Of a stretch of 64,000 nt of DNA, positions 26,473 to 36,151 are shown piece after piece. The notes below the pieces were generated by a model. That model was not told where the DNA came from. It saw only the letters and a program-made list of their open reading frames with translations, and searched no databases. This stretch comes from G963701675 sp963701675 (lineage in GTDB: Bacteria > Planctomycetota > Planctomycetia > Gemmatales > Gemmataceae), in the NCBI GenBank assembly GCA_963701675.1, contig OY969623.1, forward strand, positions 4,092,001-4,156,000, read 5' to 3'. The position numbers and the translations under genes are program-made. How positions within the stretch are numbered: position 1 is the stretch's first letter; each line of letters starts with the position of its first letter.

Positions 26473-27225
26473 CTACCCCTTCTCCACCTGTGCCACCATC
26501 TCTTCCGACACGTTCATGTTGGCGTAGACGTTTTGCACGTCGTCGTGATCGTCGAGGGCTTCCATGAGGCGGAGGACTTTGGCGCCGGTTTCGGCGTCGG
26601 CGTCGACCGGGACTTTGGGGAGTTGCGCGACTTCCGCGAGCAGCGGCGTCAGGTTGTGTTGCTTGAGCGCGTCTTGCACCTGATTGAAAACGCCGGGATC
26701 GCAGGTGATTTCAAACGTGCTGCCCGAATGTTTCATGTCGTCGGCGCCGGCGTCGAGCACGATACCCATGAGGGTGTCTTCGTCCGTTGCGGCGGCGTCG
26801 ATGCTGAAATGGCCTTTGCGCTCGAAGAGGAACGCGACGTTGCCGGCGCTTCCCATCTTGCCGCCGCTGCGCTCGAAAATCTTGCGGACCTCGCCGGCCG
26901 TTCGATTGCGGTTATCGGTAAGCACGTCGACCAGAAGCGCGACGCCGCCGGACCCGAAACCTTCGTAGGTGATTTCCTCGAAAGCCTGTCCTTCGACTTC
27001 ACCGGTGCCGCGTTTGACGGCCCTTTCGATGTTGTCCTTGGGCATGGAAACTTCGCGGGCCTTGTCAATGGCGTAGCGAAGTTTCAGGTTCATTTCGGGG
27101 TCGCCGCCGCCGTGCCGGGCGGCAATGATGATCGCGCGGCTCAGCTTGCTCCAGAGTTTGCCGCGCTTGGCGTCGATGGCCCCTTTTTTGTGCTTGATCG
27201 TGGCCCAGTGTGAATGCCCGGACAT
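26473..27225 (-). CDS. yebC: YebC/PmpR family DNA-binding protein
   Basis: 250 aa, family length. The N-terminus SGHSHWATIKHKKGAIDAKRGKLWSKLSR is nearly invariant in the family, as are GGGDPEMNLKLR, MPKDNIERAVKRGTGE and YEGFGSGGVALLV. YebC proteins act as transcriptional regulators or, in some bacteria, help ribosomes through difficult sequences. It lies 65 bp downstream of the TPR gene on the same strand and may be cotranscribed. The usual ruvC neighbour is absent. Confidence 0.95.
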   Translation of the reverse strand: MSGHSHWATIKHKKGAIDAKRGKLWSKLSRAIIIAARHGGGDPEMNLKLRYAIDKAREVSMPKDNIERAVKRGTGEVEGQAFEEITYEGFGSGGVALLVDVLTDNRNRTAGEVRKIFERSGGKMGSAGNVAFLFERKGHFSIDAAATDEDTLMGIVLDAGADDMKHSGSTFEITCDPGVFNQVQDALKQHNLTPLLAEVAQLPKVPVDADAETGAKVLRLMEALDDHDDVQNVYANMNVSEEMVAQVEKG

Positions 27226-27290
27226 GTCCGCTCCTTATGCTGCCGATTCCCAAGATGCGTTTCGATGCCTATCGCCGACGGCCGTCACGT

Positions 27291-29561
27291 TCATCTTTTG
27301 ACCCAATCGAAAACCGAGAAGCCGAATTCGAATAGCCCGCGTGGTTTCGAGTCAGGATCCGATTCTCGAAGCTTTCGCTTGAGTTCGTTGTATGAATCGT
27401 CGAGTGCTCGCCGTTTTTCGACTTCGTAAAGCGACTTCGCTTTCTCCCACGCGATGCGAGCCTGGCCACGATCTCCCAAACGAGAGTATACATCGCCGAG
27501 ATGGTCCCAGACAACGGGATCGGCGCCGCCATCGGGCAAAGCGACCGCGCGCTCCAGTTCCCGGCGTGCTTCCGGAAGCCGCCCCTTGCGGAACAGAACC
27601 CAGCCGAGACTGTCGATGTATGCGGCGTTCGCGTTTTCTTCTTCCCGATCCGCTCCGCGATTTGTCTGCTTCCGTTTTTCATCCACATCGAGCGCTCGGC
27701 GAATTAATTGCTCGGCTTCGTCCAAGTTCTTTCCTTGGTCGGCCAGGATGTAACCCAGGTCATTGTTGGCCGTGGCGTCGTCGGGATCATCGCGGAGAAT
27801 GAGTCGAAGCTGCTCCTCGGCACGTTCGTAAGCGCGCGTTGCCGTGTAGATGTTGGAAAGAACGTGACGGATGCGACGGCTGTCGCTTCCCGCCGCGCCG
27901 TCGTGAAGCAATTCCTGACACGCCGCCTCCGCCTTATCGTACCGCCGGGCCATGCTCAGAATCTCGACGCGGAGCAAACGATACGCCAGTCGATTTCCCG
28001 CATCGCTCAACTCGACGGCCCGGTCGGCTTCGGCGATGGCCTCCTTGGTCTTTCCGAGCACTACCAAAGCCCGAGCGAGGTTTCCGTGGAAAGGCAGCTG
28101 GTTCAGGGCATTTGCTTGTTCCATGCCTTTACGGCAAATCTCGACAACTCCCTTATGATCCCCGGCTGACCAAAGGGCGCGCAACAAGCCGTCGTAGACA
28201 ACCGCTTGGACTCCCAGCGATACATTCGGTTCGAGGCAGCTTCGATAAAGTTCGTCGGCCATTTGAAAGCGCCGAGCACGCAACGCCAGCGCCGCCAGGA
28301 AGCGCCGGGTTTCCGGCTTCGAGCCGGCCCACTGCTGCGGTTGAATCGTGGCGACGAAGTCCCCGGACAGGCGGGCATCGTCACGGAAAGCCGCCAACAT
28401 CGCTCGAGCCCGATTTCGCGCGGCCGAGTCGGCCTGATTTTCTTCACTCTCCGTTCCGGCGGCGATTGCGTCATCGATCGAATCCAGCGCGACCCACAGT
28501 CTCCCTTGTGCCTGGTACACGTAGAAAAGCCCACGATACGCTTCAGCTGATGGCGATTCAGCGACGATGGCGTGGAACGTCTTTTCCGCGTCGGCGTACT
28601 TTTTTTCTTCGACATAGGTCCGGCCGAGAAGGAGTTGCAGGGCCATGTGATGTGGGTCTCGCTCGACGGCGGCTTTCAGGGCCGGTGTGATTTCGATCGA
28701 GCGATTGGCGTCCTTGAGCAGACGAACCTTCATCTCGTATGGTTCGGTGCCCGGCGGCAGTGTTTCCAGGTAGCGGTCGAGCAAGAAAATCGCAGTGTTC
28801 AGGTTACCTTGATCGGCAAACACGCGGGACAGCTCGTAATCCAGCCGCCGCTGCGCGACCAGGTCGTCATCCGCGAGCATCTCTTGGGCCTTCTGGTACG
28901 CCGCGATGGCTTTTTGATGCTTCGCGCCCGCCGCACACATTCGACCGAGCGTCGTTAAGAGCTCGACCGGTTTCAAGTCGGCCTTATCGGCGACGACCTC
29001 GGCAATGGCCTTTTCCAAGGTGCCGATGGCGCGATCCAGTTCGCCGGCGTCTTCCTGCATTCGCGCCAACTCGAGCGATGCCTGAGCGAGGACCGGCAGG
29101 TCCTTTCTCAGCGAAGGCAATGTGACGGTGTGACTCAACGCCGCCTCAGCCTCCGCTTTCTTGCCTTGCGCAAGCAGGTGCCGGGAGTGCAGGTACCAAG
29201 TTTCGTAATCGTCGGGAACTAGTTTGAGTATTTGGCGGGTCAACGTGACGGCATCCGCTTGTCGGTCGAGCGCCAAGTATAAGGGCAAGAGCGCCTTTTT
29301 CGGCGCAACCGCCTTCGGATCGAGATCGACGGCCGCCGCGAAATGATCGAGCGCCTCGGCATAGCGCTGACGGCGTTCACACAAGACGCCAAGGGCAAAC
29401 CGCCGCTGCGCTTCCTGTCGCGCGATATCAACGCGCTCGCTCGTCGGCAAGCGCCGCAGCAAGACGGCATCGTCATCGGCTCGACCGTGCGAACCGTGGC
29501 CGAGAATGCCGACAATCGAAGTCAGAGCCGAAAGCCAGAAGGCCGATGGAGACGGGTTCAC
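27291..29561 (-). CDS. Exported TPR-repeat protein
   Basis: 756 aa from the GTG at 29561, which has GGAGG 5-6 nt upstream. A signal sequence (PSPSAFWLSALTSIVGIL) is followed by tetratricopeptide repeats through nearly the whole length, for example RFALGVLCERRQRYAEALDHF, AVDLDPKAVAPKKALLPLYLAL and, near the end, DDPDDATANNDLGYILADQG. The last part (AAYIDSLGWVLFRKGRLPEA) is of the type seen in outer-membrane assembly and peptidoglycan-linked TPR proteins. It is likely a periplasmic scaffold. A start at 29651 is possible but would spoil the signal peptide. Confidence 0.85.
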   Translation of the reverse strand: MNPSPSAFWLSALTSIVGILGHGSHGRADDDAVLLRRLPTSERVDIARQEAQRRFALGVLCERRQRYAEALDHFAAAVDLDPKAVAPKKALLPLYLALDRQADAVTLTRQILKLVPDDYETWYLHSRHLLAQGKKAEAEAALSHTVTLPSLRKDLPVLAQASLELARMQEDAGELDRAIGTLEKAIAEVVADKADLKPVELLTTLGRMCAAGAKHQKAIAAYQKAQEMLADDDLVAQRRLDYELSRVFADQGNLNTAIFLLDRYLETLPPGTEPYEMKVRLLKDANRSIEITPALKAAVERDPHHMALQLLLGRTYVEEKKYADAEKTFHAIVAESPSAEAYRGLFYVYQAQGRLWVALDSIDDAIAAGTESEENQADSAARNRARAMLAAFRDDARLSGDFVATIQPQQWAGSKPETRRFLAALALRARRFQMADELYRSCLEPNVSLGVQAVVYDGLLRALWSAGDHKGVVEICRKGMEQANALNQLPFHGNLARALVVLGKTKEAIAEADRAVELSDAGNRLAYRLLRVEILSMARRYDKAEAACQELLHDGAAGSDSRRIRHVLSNIYTATRAYERAEEQLRLILRDDPDDATANNDLGYILADQGKNLDEAEQLIRRALDVDEKRKQTNRGADREEENANAAYIDSLGWVLFRKGRLPEARRELERAVALPDGGADPVVWDHLGDVYSRLGDRGQARIAWEKAKSLYEVEKRRALDDSYNELKRKLRESDPDSKPRGLFEFGFSVFDWVKR

Positions 29562-29805
29562 GCGATCCTCCGCGGAGAATGGACCATGGGAAAGCCCGGC
29601 GGTTACGGATGCTGGAAGTGCGCGAGGTAGGCACGCCATGGAGTTGTACATCGTCCAGCGTGCCGATTCTACTCGTTACGACGTGAATCAGCCAAGGCGT
29701 TCCTTCCGAGTAGATAAACGGGTGACTCTGGGAAACCCGAGCGGCTCTACGTTGACAAAACGAGTCGATTTGACATAACGGCGAAGCCGCTCAGGAGAAA
29801 CTATC

Positions 29806-29991
29806 ATGCGACCGACCAAATGCCTGGCCATGGTGGCGATTCTGCTCACACTCTCAGCCGGCTGCAAACACGAACAAGAGCAGCTTATTCGCAATGCCGA
29901 GCGCGAAAGCCTCTCCGGGCCGCCGCGGAACATCGCCTGGGACTTTACGAATTCCACGCAGAACGGGCTGAACGGAACTCCACCGGATTAG
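29806..29991 (+). CDS. Small lipoprotein
   Basis: 61 aa. A basic start (MRPTK), a hydrophobic run (CLAMVAILLTLSAGC) and a lipobox-like LSAGC indicate lipid attachment at the second cysteine, leaving a mature peptide of about 40 residues ending GLNGTPPD. A serine three residues before the cysteine is not ideal for a lipobox. GGAG lies 9 nt before the ATG. It is divergent from the TPR gene and convergent with the endonuclease III-like gene. The mature part matches no family I know. Confidence 0.7.
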   Translation: MRPTKCLAMVAILLTLSAGCKHEQEQLIRNAERESLSGPPRNIAWDFTNSTQNGLNGTPPD

Positions 29992-29997
29992 CCGATT

Positions 29998-30714
29998 CTA
30001 ACGCGGCTTCTGCCGGCTACCCCGAGTCGCCGGGACGGTTTCACGGCTGTCGCGTCCGGTCGGGCAATCCCCGGAGAGCGGGCAATTCTCACAATCCGGG
30101 TCTCCATCTACGCAGAATTCGTCCGCTAAGCCGCCTACGACGTCACAGAACAACGGAATGCGCGATTTGGGAACCATCTCGCCCAACGTGTTCCGGATGG
30201 CGTTGCAATCGTCGTTTTCGCTGTCGATCAATCCCGTTCGCCGCAAAACTCGCAGCGTCGGCGCATCGAGCGGAATCGTATCTCCATCCATGGTGTAATG
30301 AACGACCCAAGCGACCACGAAATCGCTCACAGCTTGATAGCGCGCCAGTTGTTTTGCCGCCAGTTTCAGGCCTTTCTTTTGCAAAGGCTCCAAATCGAAG
30401 GAGAATGTGGTTTCGAATACTTCTTGGAGCACGCTCAGAAGCCGGTGCGCGCGCACTTCGGGATCCGGAAGCCCTTTCATGGCTTCCTCGACTTCGTGCG
30501 GGGAGCTTACGCGGACTTCATTCCAGTCGATGAAGCGCTCGTTGAGATTTCGAAACGCCACATCGGCCTTCTCCCGCGTGGCGCCTTCGCGGCAAATGGC
30601 GTAGACGAGTTGCTCCAGCACGGGGCGAGCCGCTTGTTCGCCGCCGGAGTAACGAGTCTTGAGCGTGGTGAAAAGCTGGTTTAGAACGCGTTGAGTGGTG
30701 GTAGTTTGGGCCAT
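29998..30714 (-). CDS. Endonuclease III-like HhH protein, catalytic lysine apparently absent
   Basis: 238 aa. The C-terminal iron-sulfur loop C-x6-C-x2-C-x5-C (C201, C208, C211, C217) is that of endonuclease III. IPLDAPTLRVLRRTGL (148-162) lines up with the VDTHVxRVxxRLG motif, with D150 as the conserved aspartate. The helix-hairpin-helix loop, normally LPGVGRKTA, reads RYQAVSDFVV here, so the catalytic lysine seems to be missing. It may be a monofunctional or non-catalytic DNA-binding relative of Nth. It follows rbfA on the same strand, where truB often sits. Signal features are absent. Confidence 0.75.
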   Translation of the reverse strand: MAQTTTTQRVLNQLFTTLKTRYSGGEQAARPVLEQLVYAICREGATREKADVAFRNLNERFIDWNEVRVSSPHEVEEAMKGLPDPEVRAHRLLSVLQEVFETTFSFDLEPLQKKGLKLAAKQLARYQAVSDFVVAWVVHYTMDGDTIPLDAPTLRVLRRTGLIDSENDDCNAIRNTLGEMVPKSRIPLFCDVVGGLADEFCVDGDPDCENCPLSGDCPTGRDSRETVPATRGSRQKPR

Positions 30715-30750
30715 GTCCTTACGGTCCCCTTTTGTGATTGGAATGTGAGG

Positions 30751-31170
30751 TTATACATCCGTTTTTTCCTCTTCCCCCGTTCCGTGGGTGGAATCAGCCG
30801 CATCTTGCGGGTGGGCAGTGGGCGCGGTTTGGGCCAGGGCTTCATTGATGAGCCGTGTGATCTCGATGCTTTTCTTGACGCCTTGGTCGAGAACAAACTG
30901 TATCACCGGCGTGAATCGTGTTTGCAGTCGTTTGGCAAGTTTGGATTGCACGAACCCGGCCGAGTGCTTGAGGCCGTGCATGCACAGGCTCTGTTCTTGC
31001 GGGGTTCCCATGACCGACACGAACACTTTGGCGTGTTGCAGATCGCCGGATACCTCGGCGCGCGTGACGGTAACCCCTTTGACGCGCGGATCGCGCAACT
31101 CGAAAAGGATCGTCTCGCTGGCGACTTCGCGAACGACTTCTGCTACCCGCTCTAGTCGATGTCGTTTCAT
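30751..31170 (-). CDS. rbfA: Ribosome-binding factor A
   Basis: 139 aa. It is a KH-fold protein needed for 30S maturation and 16S 5' end processing. Family features are RLERVAEVVREVASETILFEL, DPRVKGVTVTRAEVSGDLQHAKVFVSV and RFTPVIQFVLDQGVKKSIEI. The acidic tail after residue 125 (HPQDAADSTHGTGEEEK) is variable in the family. It follows DUF503 by 13 bp in the infB-DUF503-rbfA order common in bacteria. Confidence 0.95.
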   Translation of the reverse strand: MKRHRLERVAEVVREVASETILFELRDPRVKGVTVTRAEVSGDLQHAKVFVSVMGTPQEQSLCMHGLKHSAGFVQSKLAKRLQTRFTPVIQFVLDQGVKKSIEITRLINEALAQTAPTAHPQDAADSTHGTGEEEKTDV

Positions 31171-31183
31171 GTCAGTTGTCAGA

Positions 31184-31462
31184 TTACACGTCGATTTCGT
31201 GGTCGAGAAACTCGGCCACGGGATGACTGCGCAGCGCGTTCAATATCTGTTCGAAGGCGCTGCGTATGTGCCTGCTCTCATTACTAACCATCGCCATCCC
31301 CAGCACGACCATCTGGCGGTTGTCTTGGGCATCAACCTCGGCCACCGACACGTTGAAACCGTTGCACAAGCGGTCTTTGATGCTTTGGACCACCTGCCGT
31401 TTGTCTTTCAAGGTGCGCGATTCGCGGAGAAGCAGCCGAACGCGGAGGGAACCAACAATCAT
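31184..31462 (-). CDS. DUF503 family protein (YlxP-like)
   Basis: 92 aa. It matches the small DUF503 family: VGSLRVRLLLRESRTLKDKRQVVQSIKDRL at the N-terminus, NVSVAEVDAQDNRQMVVLGMAMVS in the middle. Members sit between infB and rbfA in many genomes and one, YlxP, has been linked to ribosome assembly. The ATG has no clear ribosome-binding site; the leader just upstream holds an AT-rich hairpin. No membrane segment. Confidence 0.9.
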   Translation of the reverse strand: MIVGSLRVRLLLRESRTLKDKRQVVQSIKDRLCNGFNVSVAEVDAQDNRQMVVLGMAMVSNESRHIRSAFEQILNALRSHPVAEFLDHEIDV

Positions 31463-31465
31463 CGG

Positions 31466-31532
31466 AAGTAAAAAGTAAAAAGGAAAAAGTAACGAATCCA
31501 GCGTTGCCTTTCTTCCTTTTTACTTTTTACTT
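31466..31532. repeat. Perfect 20-bp AT-rich inverted repeat between infB and DUF503
   Basis: Arms at 31466-31485 and 31513-31532 are exact reverse complements of A-rich/T-rich sequence built on AAGTAAAA units, with a 27-nt loop. On the minus strand it sits just after the infB stop and reaches the start of DUF503. The 3' arm is A-rich, not T-rich, so it is not a plain terminator on that strand; it may fold in the mRNA and limit DUF503 translation. Confidence 0.7.
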
Positions 31533-31538
31533 TTTCCT

Positions 31539-34294
31539 TTACAACGTGCGCTGTACCTGCTCCACGCGGTAGGCCTCAATGACGTCGCCCACTTTGACGT
31601 CATCGTACCCTGCAATTTTGAGGCCACACTCGAAGCCCTCACGGACTTCGCGAACATCGTCCTTGAATCGTTTCAGCGACTCCAAGCTCGCCGTGCGATC
31701 CGGCGGCGGATAGATGACGACACCGTCACGAATGAGACGGACCTTGGCGGACCGCTCGATAGTGCCTTGCGTCACGTAGCAACCGGCAATCGTGCCCGTC
31801 CGGCTGATCTTGAATGTCTCACGCACGACAGCCCGCCCGAGGTGAATGACCTCTTCATGCGGCTTCAGTTTGCCTTCGAGTGCCGCGCGGATGTCGTCGG
31901 TAAGATGATAGATGACGTCATACTCGCGGATCTGAACCGCCTTTTCCTCGGCCAGCGCCCGCGCCCGGTCGTCCGGGACCACGTTGAAGCCGACGATGAT
32001 GGTATCTTCGGGGGATGTCAGTGCAAGCTGCACATCGCTTTCCGTGATTCCGCCGATGCCTGTATGAAGGATTCGAACCCGCACCTCGGCGTGTTCCAAC
32101 TTGTCCATTTCTTTGCGAATGGCTTCAATCGAGCCGCGGAAGTCCGCTTTGAGGATAACTTTCAGCTCAGCGATCTCGGCCCGAGTCAGATCTTCCAATC
32201 TGGCGGGAGCGCGTTTCGCCAGGCCCGACATGATCATCCGGTCCTTCCGCCGGTCGGCGACTTCACGCGCGATGGCTAGATCGGGAACTACCATGAACGG
32301 GTCATCGGCATTGGGAACGGCGTCCAGGCCCGTGATGCGAACGGGAACGCTTGGACCTGCTTGATCGATGGGCCTGCCCAAGTCATCGTACATGGCGCGC
32401 ACTCGGCCGTAAGAGGCGCCGCATATGATCACGTCGCCCTTCTGCAGCGTGCCGTCTTGCACCAATAGAGTCGCCCGAACTCCTTCGCCTTCGCTGAGCA
32501 TCGCCTCGAGGCATGTCCCGGCCGCTGCTTTATTCGGATTGGCCTTTAGTTCGAGCAAGGTTTCCGCCACGACGGAAAGCGTGTCGAGCAGTTCATCCAC
32601 ACCCTTGCCAGTGGCAGCGCTGGTTTCCACGAACGGCGTGTCGCCGCCCATGTTATCGGGCAGGACGTTCAGGCCGTAGAGTTGTTGCCGGGTTTTGTTG
32701 ATGTTGGCGCTCGGCAGGTCCACTTTGTTGATGCAGACCACTAGCGGCACCGCAGCCGCCTTGGCGTGATTGATGGCCTCCTCGGATTGCGGCATGACGC
32801 CGTCGTCGGCAGCCACCACGATGACGGCGATGTCGGTTACCTGGGCGCCACGGGCGCGCATTTTCGTAAACGCCTCATGACCGGGCGTATCGAGAAATGT
32901 GATCGGGTGCCCTCCGTGATCCACTCGCCAAGCACGGATCACCTGCGTGATGCCGCCGGCCTCGGTTGCCACGATGTTACTTCGGCGAATTCGATCCAGT
33001 AACGACGTTTTTCCGTGATCCACGTGTCCCATCACCGTGACTACCGGAGCGCGTGGGCGCAGGTCGTCCGCGTTGTCCGCTTTCTGTACGCCGGCGAGCA
33101 GTTGTTCTTCCGCATCGGCCGGTCGTTTGATTTCGAGCTCACAACCGAGATCGAGTGCGACAGTCTCGGCCAATCCGGGCTCGAGCGTCGAATTGATCGA
33201 AACAGAGGGAATGGACGCCATCAACCGCAACAACAGGTCGTTGGAACGAATGCCGATCGCTTCCGACAGCGAACGAACTGTGACCGGAAGCGCCAACGGC
33301 ACCTTGCCCTTGCGGGGTTGCGTAGGGCCGCCACGCTTCTTTTGAGCATCCCGCAAACGCTGCCGGACGCGTTGCGGGCGATCATCTTCGATAGTGAGTT
33401 GAAGTTTGCCCGATTGCCGGCCGTCATCACTCCGGTCTTTTCGAGCGCGAGCGCGTTCATTGCGCTGCGCATGCCGCTTGTCTCGACCAGCGACTCCCCC
33501 TGGGCGCTTGCCCGCAGCAGCGTCGCCGTCTTCATCCTCAACCTCACCGGGGACTGCGTCGGGTGCAATGGTGGCTTTGTTGAGGATATCGTGCGCATTG
33601 ACCGGTCCCTTGACTCCCTCCGGAAGTCGTGCAATCGGCTTTTGTGCGAGTGGCTCTTGTGGCTTGAGGTCACGCGGTTGCCTGGCCTTGAGTGGCGGCA
33701 AGGGAGCAACGCGTGCCACGGCAGGACGAGGAATTTCCCGTTTGCGAACCGTGGGCCGAGGCGTGCCGGCGCCGCCTTCCGGACGCGACGAAGATAGGTC
33801 GCGTAATCTGCCGGGCGGACCGGTCACCGGCTTAACCGTCACCTCCGGTGTCTTAGGCGGTCCGGCGTCCGTCGGCTTGGTTGGTGCCGATGGAGGTGTC
33901 GCGGTTTCCGGACGCCGCGCAGCCGCGCCGGGCGGCGTTTCCGCTGGCGGCGCTGTAGGTGGCTCGCTGGTAGTCGGCGGGGTTTCGCCTGGTTTGACAC
34001 TCGGAGGTGCCGCCTTGGCAACTTCAGCTTCACGACGAATGTTTCTACCGGCGAGGTTTGGAATCGGCGCAGGAATTGTTGGAATTACGGACGCATGTTT
34101 GGGCGCACCGGCCGTGGCCACCGCCAAGCCGCCGCGCTTCACCATAAGTTCGACTTGATCACGTTGCTCCGGATCGAGACTGCTCAGCTGATTACGGACG
34201 TCGAACCCCGCCTGTCGGCACATGTCCAACAGGTCCTTGCTGTCGACGTTCAACTCGCGCGCAGCGCGTAAACACGAACCTTCTCTTTCTGCAA
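31539..34294 (-). CDS. infB: Translation initiation factor IF-2, apparent 1-base deletion near 34261
   Basis: About 918 aa after correction. IF-2 brings initiator tRNA to the 30S subunit. The start TTG at 34294 has AGGAG 6 nt upstream and reads LQKEKVRVYAL, the family N-terminus. After CTG at 34264-34262 the frame breaks; the other frame continues ARELNVDSKDLLDMCRQAGFDV, so one G is missing at 34261/34262 within a GCGCGC tract. A proline/arginine-rich linker follows, then the GTPase domain with GHVDHGKTSLLD, FLDTPGHEAF and CINKVDLP, and the C-terminal domains. An intact IF-2 is essential, so the break is most likely a sequence error. Confidence 0.93.
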
Positions 34295-34584
34295 GCACGA
34301 CTCCTGTTGCATGAATCCAAAACGCAGTATGCACGCCGCACCGCCACCCCTCATTTGACTTCGGGAAAAGGGGGTGCCCGTTATTGTAACCGCATCATAA
34401 AACGCCGGTCCCGCCTCGTCGGCTCTTTTCATCCGCCGAGTGCGAAAGACCCTGCCACTTCTCAAGTTCCGCTTACCCTCCCATCATACCCGAATCTGTC
34501 TAATCTGGACAATGGGAAGGCAGAAATGGCGGTGGCGCGGGGTTAGAACTGACGGTTGGACGCCGACGGAGATTATTTAGCCGC

Positions 34585-36129
34585 CTATTTCTCTGCCAGA
34601 TCCCAGCAGTGTACGTCCGAACTCTCGCCACGGCTTACCACCTGTATCAATGTTCGATGATCCCCGGGAAAATGAAACTTGCAGTATTCGGGCTCGTCGA
34701 TGCGAAACACCTCCCGGCCTGAGTTCAAATGGACAACACGGAATTGTTGAACGTAATCATCCAGGTCTGCGACACCTGGTTCGTCCACCTTAATCGGTTT
34801 GCCGTCTCGACGACGATGTTCCCTAAATGCCAAGTAGTTGCCATGCCCAATGAGTACAAACTCGCCGCCGCTTATGGGCGATACTTTCTTAGTGGCGGCT
34901 CCAGTCGAAGTGTCAAAGTATCTTAAGCCGTCATGGCACGCGAGGACCACAGACTTCGAATCCGGAGTGAAATAGAACTCGGAGAGCAGAGGCATGGGAT
35001 CTGAAGTCCAGATCGTTCGCTGTCGTGCCACGTCGACAAGTAACACTGCTAACTTGTCTAATTCACGGATCGCGAGCGTCTTCCCGTTCGGCGCGAACTT
35101 GCACTGAAAAGGAAATCCGTCGACTTCGACGCTCATGGTTCGCTTACCGCTGTCTGCGTCCCAAATCTCTACGATCTTATCGAGTCGGACTTCAGACTTC
35201 CACACGGCGAACCGCTGAGCATCCCGGGTAAACTCGACGTGATAATGATTAGCCCGAAATTCAAGGTCTTTGCGCGGGATGCGAAACTTTTCTCGCCGCT
35301 CACGTAGACTCCAGATAGCGAGTTGTCCCGGCACGCGCTTAGACCGTGAATCGCGTTTCCCTACATCCCCCGTTGGAACAACGAGTAGAGTTCCGTTGCT
35401 GCTCACGATGGGATATCCCAAAAGGTTCGGAATAGTGATGATGACCTTGCGCGTTTCGGTATCAAACACATCCACCTGCGCGCTGGTCTCTCCTCCGATG
35501 GAGTAATAGAAGTGCTTGCCATCGACTGTGAAGCGAGGTTCGGAGGGTGTTCCTGAAGCTTGCTCCGCATCCAACCGTCCGACCGTGTGAAAGATTTTTC
35601 CCGTCTTCGTATCGATGAAATGTAATCGATAATAGCCGTCATATTGGCTGAACCAATCGCCCTTGGGCGACATGCAAAGACCGCGGACGTCGTCGAATCC
35701 GGGAATGTCCACCGACGACATATCGTGTGCATGTTCAACGCCCGTATGAAGGTCGATGCAGAGCACTTTCTCCTTGTTCCTGCACGCGAAGTATCGACCG
35801 CCAGCGAGATCACGGAAGTCCGAGTCGTCAATCGTTTCCAGAGGTAGTTTGTGCCGGCGCAACCGCTTGCCGGCTCGCAGGTCCCACACGTTCAAATAGA
35901 CGTCGCGATCTTCTTTTGCGAACGTGAAGAGCGACAGACCATCGCCCGAGAACTCACTGGCGAAATGACCCACGTCGGCGATCTTCCACCGGAGCTTTGC
36001 GCCCGGCGGAGCGGGGTCGGACAAGAGAACGAGGTTACTGGAAGCGGCGATCGAGGCGATCACAAATAACCACAGGACGATGCAGCCCGATCTAAACGAT
36101 TGTCCCAATTTGATACCCGCCGGTTGCAA
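34585..36129 (-). CDS. Membrane-anchored WD40-like beta-propeller protein
   Basis: 514 aa. An N-terminal hydrophobic segment (CIVLWLFVIASIAASSNLVLL) is followed by repeated WD40-type blades, for example VYLNVWDLRAGKRLRRHKLP, DKIVEIWDADSGKRTMSVEV and the last SSDVHCWDLAEK. The propeller would lie outside the cytoplasm as a protein-binding platform; no enzymatic motif is visible. It lies 290 bp upstream of infB on the same strand, where nusA usually sits, and follows the Gfo/Idh gene by 22 bp. Confidence 0.78.
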   Translation of the reverse strand: MQPAGIKLGQSFRSGCIVLWLFVIASIAASSNLVLLSDPAPPGAKLRWKIADVGHFASEFSGDGLSLFTFAKEDRDVYLNVWDLRAGKRLRRHKLPLETIDDSDFRDLAGGRYFACRNKEKVLCIDLHTGVEHAHDMSSVDIPGFDDVRGLCMSPKGDWFSQYDGYYRLHFIDTKTGKIFHTVGRLDAEQASGTPSEPRFTVDGKHFYYSIGGETSAQVDVFDTETRKVIITIPNLLGYPIVSSNGTLLVVPTGDVGKRDSRSKRVPGQLAIWSLRERREKFRIPRKDLEFRANHYHVEFTRDAQRFAVWKSEVRLDKIVEIWDADSGKRTMSVEVDGFPFQCKFAPNGKTLAIRELDKLAVLLVDVARQRTIWTSDPMPLLSEFYFTPDSKSVVLACHDGLRYFDTSTGAATKKVSPISGGEFVLIGHGNYLAFREHRRRDGKPIKVDEPGVADLDDYVQQFRVVHLNSGREVFRIDEPEYCKFHFPGDHRTLIQVVSRGESSDVHCWDLAEK

Positions 36130-36151
36130 TGTTGCAGATTATCCACACGAC

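Noticed and set aside
33406..34158. 250-codon plus-strand frame opposite infB
   Set aside because: It mirrors the proline/arginine-rich linker of IF-2, has low-complexity Gly/Val/Pro content and no start signals.
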